A stretch of DNA of 33,606 nt, taken from positions 1 to 33,606 of the forward strand of contig NZ_APML01000029.1 in assembly GCF_000359605.1 (NCBI RefSeq), in the 5' to 3' direction. Shown here piece after piece: positions 1 through 7,472 of this stretch; position 1 is the first letter of the stretch, and each line of letters begins with the position of its first letter. The translations under genes were made by a program, and so were the position numbers. This DNA is from Gracilibacillus halophilus YIM-C55.5 (lineage in GTDB: Bacteria; Bacillota; Bacilli; Bacillales; Amphibacillaceae). The notes under the pieces are model-generated. The model was given only the letters and a program-made list of their open reading frames with translations, did no database searches and was not told where the DNA came from.

Positions 1-1320
1 CGAGATACATGCTTCTGGATCATCGGCATTCACATGGATAATCGGAACTTCGAAACCTTTCGCTAAATCACTAGCATATCGAGTGGAGCGTCCTTGATTT
101 TGACCGGTTGTAAACCCGACAAGGTTATTGGCAATGATGTGCAATGTGCCACCTGTACGGTAACCAGGTAGTGCGCTCAAATTAAACGTTTCGGCAACAA
201 TTCCTTCCCCAATAAACGCGGCATCACCGTGAATCAGTATACTGAACGCTTTGTTTACATTTTGTTCAGTGTTTCCTCGCTTAAAACGAAAATCTTGTGC
301 TGCTCGTGTAAAGCCTTCCACAACTGGATTAACAAATTCTAAATGAGAAGGATTATGAGCAAGCGTTATCTTCGTTGGTGATGGCTTTTCCTCACCGACA
401 TCACGTTTCGCACCAAAGTGGTATTTTACATCACCCGTCCAGCCATACGTGATCGCTCTTGAACCTGGCGAAGATGGGACTAATTCTTTATCAGCAGATG
501 GATGAAATTCTGAGAATAATTTATCAAAAGGTTTTCCCAAAATATGCGTTAATACGCTTAATCTACCGCGATGTGCCATTCCCATTAAAATCTCTTCGGT
601 TTCATCATAAAATGAACTTTGCACCATGCGATCTAGCATGGGCACCATCATTTCAAGACCTTCAATAGAAAACCGTTTTTGAGCGACAAATGTTTTCGCC
701 AAAAAATTCTCAAAACCTTCGACATCCACAATTTTACCTAATAATTGCTTCTTCTCCTCTGCATGGAAATTTGAACGATACGCCCCTGATTCAATGTTGT
801 TTTGGAACCAGTGGCGTTCTTCGTCGTTATTCACATGATCATACTCAAATGAAATATTACCTGCATATTGTTCCATCAAGTATGTCACGACATCCTGTGC
901 AGTCGTGATCCCGTCTACGTTACGATCCCAAACCCATTGTGCAGGAATCGCTTCCAATTCCTTTTTCGTTAAACCATAATGTTCAGGATCAACGAGTGAC
1001 GTATCACTAATTTTCCCTGAACCGACCGGGTAAATACTTGCTTTTAAATGGCCGTAACGCCGAATAGCCTCAACAAGTTTGATTGCTGAGGGTAAGTGTT
1101 TGGCACTCGATTGTGCAAAAAAGCTACTGCCTGCCTCCGTTGCTGGCTCTTCCTCATTCACAAACTGTTGCGGAGCTCCGTATTGATCGAAAATGTCTCG
1201 CAGCGATTGATCAACCGCTTTCTTATCTTGCAAATAAAGCTCATATTGTTCTTCTACATATCCCATATTAGGACCGGTAAATTTTTTCCAGAATCTCTCA
1301 CTGGATTCCTGCTGTGTCAC
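1..1320 (-). CDS. odhA: 2-oxoglutarate dehydrogenase E1 component, N-terminal part
   Basis: This is the thiamine-diphosphate-dependent E1 subunit of the 2-oxoglutarate dehydrogenase complex of the TCA cycle. The reading frame is open from a GTG at 1320 to the window edge (440 codons), so the C-terminal half lies outside. The N terminus has the typical short E2-binding segment (FWKKFTGPNMGYVEE), and later come GMAHRGRLNVL, HNPSHLEFVNPVVEG and HGDAAFIGEG, all characteristic of OdhA/SucA. The GTG is chosen because a GGGGGT ribosome binding site lies just upstream and the protein begins where the family normally begins. The E2 gene odhB would be expected beyond the left edge. Identity is very secure; only the C-terminal end is unseen. 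Confidence 0.96.
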   Translation of the reverse strand, partial: MTQQESSERFWKKFTGPNMGYVEEQYELYLQDKKAVDQSLRDIFDQYGAPQQFVNEEEPATEAGSSFFAQSSAKHLPSAIKLVEAIRRYGHLKASIYPVGSGKISDTSLVDPEHYGLTKKELEAIPAQWVWDRNVDGITTAQDVVTYLMEQYAGNISFEYDHVNNDEERHWFQNNIESGAYRSNFHAEEKKQLLGKIVDVEGFENFLAKTFVAQKRFSIEGLEMMVPMLDRMVQSSFYDETEEILMGMAHRGRLSVLTHILGKPFDKLFSEFHPSADKELVPSSPGSRAITYGWTGDVKYHFGAKRDVGEEKPSPTKITLAHNPSHLEFVNPVVEGFTRAAQDFRFKRGNTEQNVNKAFSILIHGDAAFIGEGIVAETFNLSALPGYRTGGTLHIIANNLVGFTTGQNQGRSTRYASDLAKGFEVPIIHVNADDPEACIS

Positions 1321-1405
1321 GTCTTATACCCCCAATAGAAGTCACTTACTCCTGCTTCTTTGTTACTCCCATCCAACCAATTACTTATTATCCTTTACAT
1401 CAATT

Positions 1406-1434
1406 AATATAACCTATTTTACCCATTGAAACAA
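1406..1434 (-). promoter_or_regulatory. Probable SigA promoter of odhA
   Basis: On the minus strand TTGTTT (1434-1429) is followed after 17 bases by TATATT (1411-1406). The -10 matches the consensus in five of six bases, but the -35 in only three. It lies about 85 bases upstream of the odhA GTG. Apart from this and the terminator at 1545-1585, nothing else is seen between 1321 and 1592. Confidence 0.4.
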
Positions 1435-1544
1435 CATAAAAGCAGAGATAATTTACATCTTTTTTGAAAAAGTTCCTTTACAAATCATAAAGTGTGAAAA
1501 ATGCTGATCATTAATACGTGATAAGGAACAATTTGATCGCCATG

Positions 1545-1585
1545 AAAAACACCGCTTACCTGTCATTAGGCGACAAGTAGCGGTG
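1545..1585 (-). terminator. Rho-independent terminator of the sugar ABC/dehydrogenase operon
   Basis: An imperfect stem with arms 1550-1564 and 1572-1585 (outer pairs CACCGCT/AGCGGTG) is followed on the minus strand by five T residues at 1549-1545. It starts just after the stop codon of the Gfo/Idh/MocA gene and would end the operon that begins near 6155. Confidence 0.8.
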
Positions 1586-1592
1586 CATATGA

Positions 1593-2600
1593 TTAACTGA
1601 TAATTTCTTCGATCACTTCTAGTGAAGACATCGCATCTTTTCCCGTAACAACCGGTTCTTTGTCATGAATAATACAATCAACAAATTCGTCAATCACGCC
1701 TGTATTTGTCTGGTTATCATTCGTTTGAATGGCTTCTAGCTCATATTTTGCCACTTCACCATTTTTATATTCCACAATCAGTTGATGCGTCTGATCATGA
1801 TAAATTTTCAGAATCCCTTCCTGACAGTAAATCGTTGTCGTATTATCTTCTGCGCCGTAATACGTCCATGAAAAAGAGGCTGTACCGATACGACCTTTCT
1901 CTGTTTTTAGCGCGCAAACCACATTGTCACAAACTTCGATCGGATCACCATTCTCATCAACTTTATCAAGTGCCCCATGAAAAGAATGAACATCAACAAT
2001 TTTATCATCCAATAAGTAGTGGATCAGGTCAATTTTATGAATGCCTAAATCGCCAGCTACCCCTGAATGAGAACGATCTTTCTTAAAAAACCACGTCGCA
2101 TTGGATGGATCAACGCCCCAACCTTCAGGGCCTTGGTGGCCAAAAGTTGTTTTAAATGTTAACACATCTCCAAGTTCCTTACTTTCAATCATTTCTTTTG
2201 TTTTCTGATGTACTCTTGTAAAACGTTGATTATGATCCACCATCAATTTTTTGCCTGATTGACGTTGCGCATCTAATATCTCTTCGGCATGTTGGACGGT
2301 ATTTGCGATCGGTTTTTCACACAGCACGTGCTTCCCTTTTAATAAAGCATGGGACGAATTGATATGATGGGTTTCATTCGATGAACAATCACTAATCGCT
2401 ACAATGGAAGGATCAGCTAATAACTCATCGATCGTTTCAGCCACACGTCCATTAAAGGCAGCTGCAAGTTCTTTTGACCGTTCGGGATTTCGATCATAGA
2501 ATACGATCTCGTTCACATATGGATTTTCCTTATATTCCGGTGCATGGCGAAATTTCGTTATCGATCCACATCCTATAATGCCTACATTAATTGGTTCCAC
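1593..2600 (-). CDS. Gfo/Idh/MocA family NAD(P)-dependent sugar dehydrogenase
   Basis: A 335-residue oxidoreductase of the glucose-fructose oxidoreductase / inositol dehydrogenase family. The N-terminal Rossmann fold carries GIIGCGSI (residues 7-14). The family EKP motif is at 95-97 (CEKPIAN) and the catalytic D-x-x-x-H pair is D184/H188 (DLGIHKID). Length is normal. It is the last gene of the operon, 12 bases after the permease, and probably oxidises a hydroxyl of the sugar or polyol imported by the ABC transporter. Members of this family next to xylose-isomerase-like TIM-barrel enzymes often act on inositols or through 3-keto-sugar intermediates, but the substrate cannot be read from sequence. 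Expression should follow the LacI regulator encoded at 6282-7271. Confidence 0.9.
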   Translation of the reverse strand: MEPINVGIIGCGSITKFRHAPEYKENPYVNEIVFYDRNPERSKELAAAFNGRVAETIDELLADPSIVAISDCSSNETHHINSSHALLKGKHVLCEKPIANTVQHAEEILDAQRQSGKKLMVDHNQRFTRVHQKTKEMIESKELGDVLTFKTTFGHQGPEGWGVDPSNATWFFKKDRSHSGVAGDLGIHKIDLIHYLLDDKIVDVHSFHGALDKVDENGDPIEVCDNVVCALKTEKGRIGTASFSWTYYGAEDNTTTIYCQEGILKIYHDQTHQLIVEYKNGEVAKYELEAIQTNDNQTNTGVIDEFVDCIIHDKEPVVTGKDAMSSLEVIEEIIS

Positions 2601-2612
2601 ATAAAGCCCTCC

Positions 2613-3584
2613 TTAATCTCTTTTTTGGAAAAATACTGCAATGATAATAATTAATCCTTTGACAAGTCCTTGTAAATGAGGAGAAATATTTAATAGATTC
2701 ATCATATTATTTAACACACCTAATAATAAAACACCGAAAAATGTGCCTATCACTTTCCCTTTGCCACCAGTCATTCGTGTACCACCGATGATGACTGCAG
2801 CAATGGCATCAAGTTCGTATAAATTCCCAGAGCTTGAAGATGAAATCGAATTCAAACGTGATGTTTCTATAATCGCCGCAACCCCAACTAATAAGCTACA
2901 AAACGTGTACACACCTATCTTGATACGATCTACACGAATCGCTGATAATAACGCTGCTTTTTCATTACTACCTAATGCGTAGACATAACGCCCAAAACGT
3001 GTTTTCTGCATGAGTACATACACAAGAGCGGTTAACGCAAGGAAAATAATAATAGGTATATCAACCATGCCAATTTCCGTATTTGATATGGCTGTAAACC
3101 CTTCGACTTCACCTGACATGCTACCACCATCAGCGTAGTATAGTGCAATCGACCGAGCAGCCGCCATCATTCCGAGGGTGGCAATAAATGATGCGATTTT
3201 TCCTTTCGAAACGAGCAAACCATTAATAACACCTGTGAGTGCGCCAACAGATAATGCCGTTAAAACACCGACAAATATACTACCTGATGCATTCATCGCC
3301 ATAACGGAAAATACACCAACCATGGCTAAGACAGAACCAACTGATAAATCAATCCCTCCAGACAACATAACCACTGTCATTCCTAACGCTATAATCCCAA
3401 TGGTGGACACTTGCATGAGTATATTGATCTGGTTGTCTAAATAAAGAAATCGATCATTCATAATGGTTGCCACAATAAAAATAATAATAAAAGCAATCAC
3501 AACACTATATTCGCCCCAAAGCCACTGCAATGATCGTAAGCCTCGGTTTGTTTGTTTTTTTTCATTCATTCTTAGCTCAGCCAA
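2613..3584 (-). CDS. Sugar ABC transporter permease (RbsC-like)
   Basis: A polytopic membrane permease of the ribose/galactose/inositol class (BPD_transp_2 family). About ten hydrophobic segments are visible, with the family signature blocks GGIDLSVGSVLAM and GIGGT-like GGTRMTGGKGKVIGT. I place the start at TTG 3584 because AGGAGG lies nine bases upstream and this start overlaps the end of the ATPase gene by a few bases, as in a coupled operon. An ATG at 3569 is possible. A start at ATG 3617 would overlap the upstream gene further and lacks a ribosome binding site. It works with the ATPase at 3577-5091 and the binding protein at 5202-6155. Confidence 0.9.
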   Translation of the reverse strand: MAELRMNEKKQTNRGLRSLQWLWGEYSVVIAFIIIFIVATIMNDRFLYLDNQINILMQVSTIGIIALGMTVVMLSGGIDLSVGSVLAMVGVFSVMAMNASGSIFVGVLTALSVGALTGVINGLLVSKGKIASFIATLGMMAAARSIALYYADGGSMSGEVEGFTAISNTEIGMVDIPIIIFLALTALVYVLMQKTRFGRYVYALGSNEKAALLSAIRVDRIKIGVYTFCSLLVGVAAIIETSRLNSISSSSSGNLYELDAIAAVIIGGTRMTGGKGKVIGTFFGVLLLGVLNNMMNLLNISPHLQGLVKGLIIIIAVFFQKRD

Positions 3585-5091
3585 TGGACGCCGCCTCCTT
3601 TTTGGAACCTGTCGCATATTCCATAATTTTCTCTTCCGTTAATTCATCACGCGTAAATTTGCCGGTAATTTCCCCATGAAACATAATATTCACGCGATCG
3701 CATACTCTTAATATTTCTGGGGCTTCTGAAGATAAAATAATAATGGCTTTCCCCATCTCAGCTAGATTCATAATATGTTGATAAATCTCGTTTTTAGCGC
3801 CGACATCGATGCCTTGTGTCGGATTATCAAAAATGATGAGATCTCCATCTACCTCAAGCCACTTCGCGATCACCACTTTTTGCTGATTACCACCACTTAA
3901 AGAATCAATCGTTACCTTCGGATCATGCACTTTTATATTTAATTGATCCTTGTATTCTTGAAATCTCTTCTGTTCCCTTTTGGAACGAATCAATCCATTT
4001 GCCTCAAAGTGGCCTAATGATGACAAACTCATATTTTCAATGACGCTTAAATCCTTAACAATCGCATTTTCTTTTCTGTTTTTCGGGACAAGCCCGATAC
4101 CACCTTGTACAGCTTTGCGAGGATGATTTATTTTTAATGGTTGCCCATTTACTTCAATGACACCACCATATTTTTTTCGAAATCCAAATATACTCTCAAA
4201 TAATTCTGTTCGTCCATCTCCAGCTAACCCTGTAAAGCCGACGACTTCTCCTTTTGATACCGAGAAATTAATATCGTTAAATAAACCTTCACTCGTTAAA
4301 TGTTTGACCGTTAAAACTGGTTCACCCTTTGTTGCCTTATGATAAAATGCGTTGGTAGAAACGGACTTTCCTACCATTTGTTGAGTAATAGCGCTTAAAT
4401 CCGTACCTTTGACTTCACCTGTACCTACAAGATGACCATCGCGTAAAACCGTATATCGATCACAAACTGTTTGAATTTCTTTTAACTTATGAGAAATATA
4501 AATAATCGAGACACCAGATGCTTGTAAGGATCGCATAAATGCAAACAATCGCTCGACTTCATTTTCTGTTAATGCGGTGGTTGGCTCATCCATAATAATC
4601 ATGTTGGAATTGTGTAATAAAGACTTAGCAATTTCGATCATTTGCTTATATGATGTTTCAATATCTCGGACATATGTTTTTGGATCAATCTGAACCCCTA
4701 ATCTCGATAAGACTTCTTCGGTTTGTTTACACATTTCTTTTACATCGAGAAACCCAAATCTTGTTCTGATCTCAGATCCGAGAAACATATTTTCATAGAC
4801 CGTTAAGTCAGTGACGACATTAAGTTCTTGGTGAATGAAACTGATTCCATTTTCTTGAGAAACACGAGGACTTTCCATCACAATGGGTGCACCGCTCAGT
4901 TTAATCTCTCCATCATTTGGCTGATAAACGCCACCAAGTATGTTCATCAACGTTGACTTGCCTGCACCATTTTCTCCTAATAAGGCATGAATTTCTCCTT
5001 TTTTTACTTCGAGATCTACACCGTGCAACACTTCATTCCCGTTAAACGATTTTTTTATCCCGCTCATCTGCAAAACTGGTGTTTCCGCCAC
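3577..5091 (-). CDS. Sugar ABC transporter ATP-binding protein, double NBD (RbsA/MglA-like)
   Basis: The energising subunit of the ribose-type importer, with two fused nucleotide-binding domains. The first has Walker A GENGAGKST, Walker B IIMDEPTTAL and an ABC signature diverged to TSYKQMIEIAKSL. The second has a degenerate Walker A (GLAGDGRTELF) and the canonical signature LSGGNQQKVVIAKWL. This asymmetry is normal for RbsA-type proteins. AAGGGGGT lies eight bases before GTG 5091, which I prefer. ATG 5097 is only two bases from that ribosome binding site, and the upstream ATGs at 5112 and 5148 have no site. It sits between the binding-protein gene and the permease, with a perfect hairpin (5152-5179) just upstream. 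Confidence 0.92.
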   Translation of the reverse strand: MAETPVLQMSGIKKSFNGNEVLHGVDLEVKKGEIHALLGENGAGKSTLMNILGGVYQPNDGEIKLSGAPIVMESPRVSQENGISFIHQELNVVTDLTVYENMFLGSEIRTRFGFLDVKEMCKQTEEVLSRLGVQIDPKTYVRDIETSYKQMIEIAKSLLHNSNMIIMDEPTTALTENEVERLFAFMRSLQASGVSIIYISHKLKEIQTVCDRYTVLRDGHLVGTGEVKGTDLSAITQQMVGKSVSTNAFYHKATKGEPVLTVKHLTSEGLFNDINFSVSKGEVVGFTGLAGDGRTELFESIFGFRKKYGGVIEVNGQPLKINHPRKAVQGGIGLVPKNRKENAIVKDLSVIENMSLSSLGHFEANGLIRSKREQKRFQEYKDQLNIKVHDPKVTIDSLSGGNQQKVVIAKWLEVDGDLIIFDNPTQGIDVGAKNEIYQHIMNLAEMGKAIIILSSEAPEILRVCDRVNIMFHGEITGKFTRDELTEEKIMEYATGSKKEAASIG

Positions 5092-5151
5092 GTCCATTAC
5101 CCCCTTTTTCATAAAAATATTTACATCGAATTGCGACCACTTAGTCATATT

Positions 5152-5179
5152 CCATCAGCGGAAATGATTCCGCTGATGG
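5152..5179 (-). other. Intercistronic mRNA hairpin downstream of the binding-protein gene
   Basis: A perfect 12-base-pair stem (arms CCATCAGCGGAA at 5152-5163 and TTCCGCTGATGG at 5168-5179) with a four-base loop. It lies between the binding-protein stop and the ATPase start. No T-tract follows on the minus strand, so it is probably an RNA-stability or processing element, or a leaky terminator, rather than a full terminator. Such elements commonly raise the level of the binding protein relative to the membrane subunits. Confidence 0.75.
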
Positions 5180-5201
5180 TGAGATATGTTATGTTCAATC
5201 A

Positions 5202-6155
5202 TTAGAATTCTGCATCTGGATCATAATGTTCATCTACATTCTCTTCTGTAACAGGAGTAGCTGGAATAATCACTTCTTCTCTTTCTGGTTCTTCACCATT
5301 TGCTAGCTTTGCCCCAATATCAACACCGTCAACTACCATAAGAGGTGAATATAAGAACGTGGCACTAATGAGACCATCATCTCGAATATTTTCATAGACT
5401 TCTTTACTACCACCAGCACCTGTAACAAATTGGATGTCATTTCGTTCTGCTTCTTTAATCGCTTGAATGACACCTAAGGCCATGCCATCATCCTGTGTGT
5501 AAACCGCGTCAATTTCTGCTTCGGCTGTCAAGATGTTTTCCATTACTTGTAGTGAGGTTTCGGTTGAAAATTCACCATTTTGTGATGCAATAATTTCAAT
5601 ATCAGTGCCTTCAATCGACTCGCGGAATCCTTCGCTACGTTGATTTGTCACCGAACTAGATGGACCCGCAATTTCGACAACCTTTCCATTGCCATCTAGT
5701 TGCTCCACAATATATTCACCTGCATTCACACCAATTCCTGTGTTATCCCCTTTGACAACAACGGAAGCCGCATCATTCGTTAACTCCCGGTCAACAATGA
5801 CAAGAGGTATCCCTTCATCTTTAACCTCTGCTCCTATTGGTGATAGCGCTTCCGATTCAATGGGTAACATGACAATAGCGTCTACGCCTTGTGCGATCAA
5901 ATCCTCTACGTTACTGGTTTGATCTGCTGGATTATCTGCCGTTGTAAATTCATAATCATCAATCGTACCTTCATCTACTAGTGCTTGTGCTTGCTCTTCA
6001 GCATTTTGAATGAGCGCGCCCATCCAGCCATGTGAAGCTGATGGTAAAGCTAAACCTAAAACAACTTCATCATTATCACCTGAACTACTACTTGAACAAC
6101 CTATTAATCCAATAACGACAACCAAAATTGCGAATAAACTCGAGAAACGCTTCAT
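5202..6155 (-). CDS. Sugar ABC transporter substrate-binding lipoprotein (RbsB-like)
   Basis: A 317-residue extracellular solute-binding protein of the periplasmic-binding-protein-4 fold. It starts with a lipoprotein signal peptide: basic MKRF, a hydrophobic stretch and lipobox LIGC with the lipidated cysteine at residue 20, then a serine-rich linker. ATG 6155 is chosen because GGGGAGG lies six bases upstream; an upstream in-frame ATG at 6179 would place eight extra residues before the signal peptide. As the first gene of the operon it delivers the unknown sugar to the permease/ATPase. Residues such as VDRELTN and TQDDGMALG match ribose/inositol-type binding proteins, but do not define the ligand. 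An operator-like palindrome lies upstream at 6201-6214. Confidence 0.93.
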   Translation of the reverse strand: MKRFSSLFAILVVVIGLIGCSSSSSGDNDEVVLGLALPSASHGWMGALIQNAEEQAQALVDEGTIDDYEFTTADNPADQTSNVEDLIAQGVDAIVMLPIESEALSPIGAEVKDEGIPLVIVDRELTNDAASVVVKGDNTGIGVNAGEYIVEQLDGNGKVVEIAGPSSSVTNQRSEGFRESIEGTDIEIIASQNGEFSTETSLQVMENILTAEAEIDAVYTQDDGMALGVIQAIKEAERNDIQFVTGAGGSKEVYENIRDDGLISATFLYSPLMVVDGVDIGAKLANGEEPEREEVIIPATPVTEENVDEHYDPDAEF

Positions 6156-6200
6156 GATTTTCCTCCCCTTTGCTTCCATTATTTTTTCGTAGCCCCTTTA

Positions 6201-6214
6201 AGTAATCGATTACA
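6201..6214 (-). promoter_or_regulatory. LacI-type operator upstream of the binding-protein operon
   Basis: AGTAATCGATTACA contains the perfect 12-base palindrome GTAATCGATTAC. It differs by one outer base from the operator at 7306-7319 in front of the lacI gene. It lies 46 bases before the binding-protein ATG. I could not find a convincing -35/-10 pair beside it, so the repressor could act here as a roadblock to read-through from lacI. Confidence 0.7.
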
Positions 6215-6219
6215 TTTTT

Positions 6220-6271
6220 GAGGCTAACTGACCGATACTAAATAAATATTTAGTATCGGATGATTAGTCTC
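6220..6271 (-). terminator. Long inverted repeat after lacI (terminator-like or attenuator)
   Basis: Two 25-base arms (6220-6244 and 6247-6271). The inner 13 bases pair perfectly (CCGATACTAAATA / TATTTAGTATCGG) and the outer eight pair with one G-T wobble (GAGGCTAA / TTAGTCTC), with a short internal loop. It starts ten bases after the lacI stop codon and ends six bases before the operator at 6201-6214. There is no T-tract on the minus strand, so efficient intrinsic termination is doubtful. Confidence 0.5.
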
Positions 6272-6281
6272 AAAGAAATGT

Positions 6282-7271
6282 TTACCCCAATGTCGAATCA
6301 CGAATAACTAACTCATGATCTAACAAAATACTTTCCACTTTCTTGCCCATAATGTTGTTAATCAACATCATGGCAGCTGTAGACCCCATTTTGTACATGG
6401 GTTGTGAAATCGTTGTCAACGTTGGATTCGTCATGTTGGTAAAGCTTATTTTATCAAAACCGACGACTGCTATATCTTCAGGCACTTGAAATCCAGATTC
6501 ATTCAGTTCTTTCAGCGCACCGATCGCTAACGTATCAGATACAGCAAATACAGCCGTTGGTTTTTTCTCTAGCTGTAATAAATGACGCATCGCTTGAATC
6601 CCGTAATCAAAATCTAATTGATCAGTATGGTAAATCAAGTCTTCATCAATGGGAAGTTGATATTCCTTTAATGCTCGATTATACCCTTGTCTCCGTTGAC
6701 GAGCGTATAAAAATTTCTCGTCTGAATTAATCAGTGCAATTCGTTCATGTCCGATTTTAATTAAGTGTTTCATCGCATGATATGCAGCTAACTCATTGTT
6801 AATGCTCACATAAGGAATCACACCACCTTCTTCATACTCACTGCATTGAATAACGGGATACTGACGAGCGAGATCATTCAGTTTATTTACATTGATAGCT
6901 GGATCCATCGTGATCACACCATCTACCACCTTATTTTTCACCATATTCAAGTAAATGTTTTCCCTTTGTACACTTGAATCTGTTTCACAAAGGAGAATGT
7001 TGTAACCATTTTGGATCGCCGTTTCTTCAATCCCATTAATGATTTCTGTGTAAAAAGGATTAGAAATTGTCGGTATCAACACAAGTAACAATCGACTCTC
7101 CGAATTTCTCAGATTTCGTCCCAATACACTCGGCTCATATTTTAGTTCCTCGATCGCATGTTCAACCTTCAACCTTGTAGCTGATGTAACCGATGTGTTT
7201 CCATTCATGACTCTAGATACGGTCGCAACGGAAACACCAGCCTTTTTTGCAACTTCTTGAATATTTGCCAT
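6282..7271 (-). CDS. LacI family repressor of the adjacent sugar locus
   Basis: A 329-residue LacI/GalR regulator. The N-terminal helix-turn-helix and hinge helix are intact (IQEVAKKAGVSVATVSRVM, then SATRLKVEHAIEELKYEPS), followed by the periplasmic-binding-like effector domain (LVLIPTISNPFYTEII; AVFAVSDTLAIGALKEL; VVGFDKISFTNMTNPTLTTI). ATG 7271 is preceded by AGGGAGAAGG at good spacing. It lies between the ABC operon downstream and the divergent isomerase gene. Three matching operators, at 6201-6214, 7306-7319 and 7429-7442, suggest it represses itself and both flanking units, with a sugar or catabolic intermediate as inducer. Confidence 0.93.
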   Translation of the reverse strand: MANIQEVAKKAGVSVATVSRVMNGNTSVTSATRLKVEHAIEELKYEPSVLGRNLRNSESRLLLVLIPTISNPFYTEIINGIEETAIQNGYNILLCETDSSVQRENIYLNMVKNKVVDGVITMDPAINVNKLNDLARQYPVIQCSEYEEGGVIPYVSINNELAAYHAMKHLIKIGHERIALINSDEKFLYARQRRQGYNRALKEYQLPIDEDLIYHTDQLDFDYGIQAMRHLLQLEKKPTAVFAVSDTLAIGALKELNESGFQVPEDIAVVGFDKISFTNMTNPTLTTISQPMYKMGSTAAMMLINNIMGKKVESILLDHELVIRDSTLG

Positions 7272-7305
7272 GACGCGCCTTCTCCCTACATGTTAATTTC
7301 TAATT

Positions 7306-7353
7306 TGTAATCGATTACATTTTTATTGTAAAACGGTTTATCTTTTTTGTCAA
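7306..7353 (-). promoter_or_regulatory. Promoter and autoregulatory operator of lacI
   Basis: On the minus strand a consensus -35 TTGACA (7353-7348) is followed after exactly 17 bases by TACAAT (7330-7325, five of six). The perfect palindrome TGTAATCGATTACA (7319-7306) starts six bases after the -10 and so covers the predicted transcription start. A repressor bound here would block initiation, which implies autoregulation. Confidence 0.82.
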
Positions 7354-7400
7354 TCATACTTTGTGTAAACGCTTATTTATTTGTTATATCGAGGATTCAT

Positions 7401-7442
7401 TTTACATGATGAGTTACGTATGCTATGATGTAATGGATTACA
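7401..7442 (+). promoter_or_regulatory. Promoter and operator of the sugar isomerase gene
   Basis: TTTACA (7401-7406) and TATGAT (7424-7429) are each five of six to consensus with a 17-base spacer. The operator TGTAATGGATTACA (7429-7442), a one-base variant of the palindrome before lacI, overlaps the end of the -10 and the start site. The geometry mirrors the lacI promoter on the other strand, so both divergent genes should be controlled by the same repressor. Confidence 0.8.
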
Positions 7443-7472
7443 TTAAGCGTTTTCATAAAAGGAGGAGATTCT

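Noticed and set aside
7326..7341. Near-palindrome around AAACGGTTTA
   Set aside because: The arms are imperfect and it lies between the -35 and -10 of the lacI promoter, so it is explained as promoter spacer.
7364..7377. cre-like TGTAAACGCTTATT between lacI and the isomerase gene
   Set aside because: The first half fits CcpA consensus, but the second half ends TT instead of CA, and it lies upstream of both promoters. Not strong enough to list as a site.
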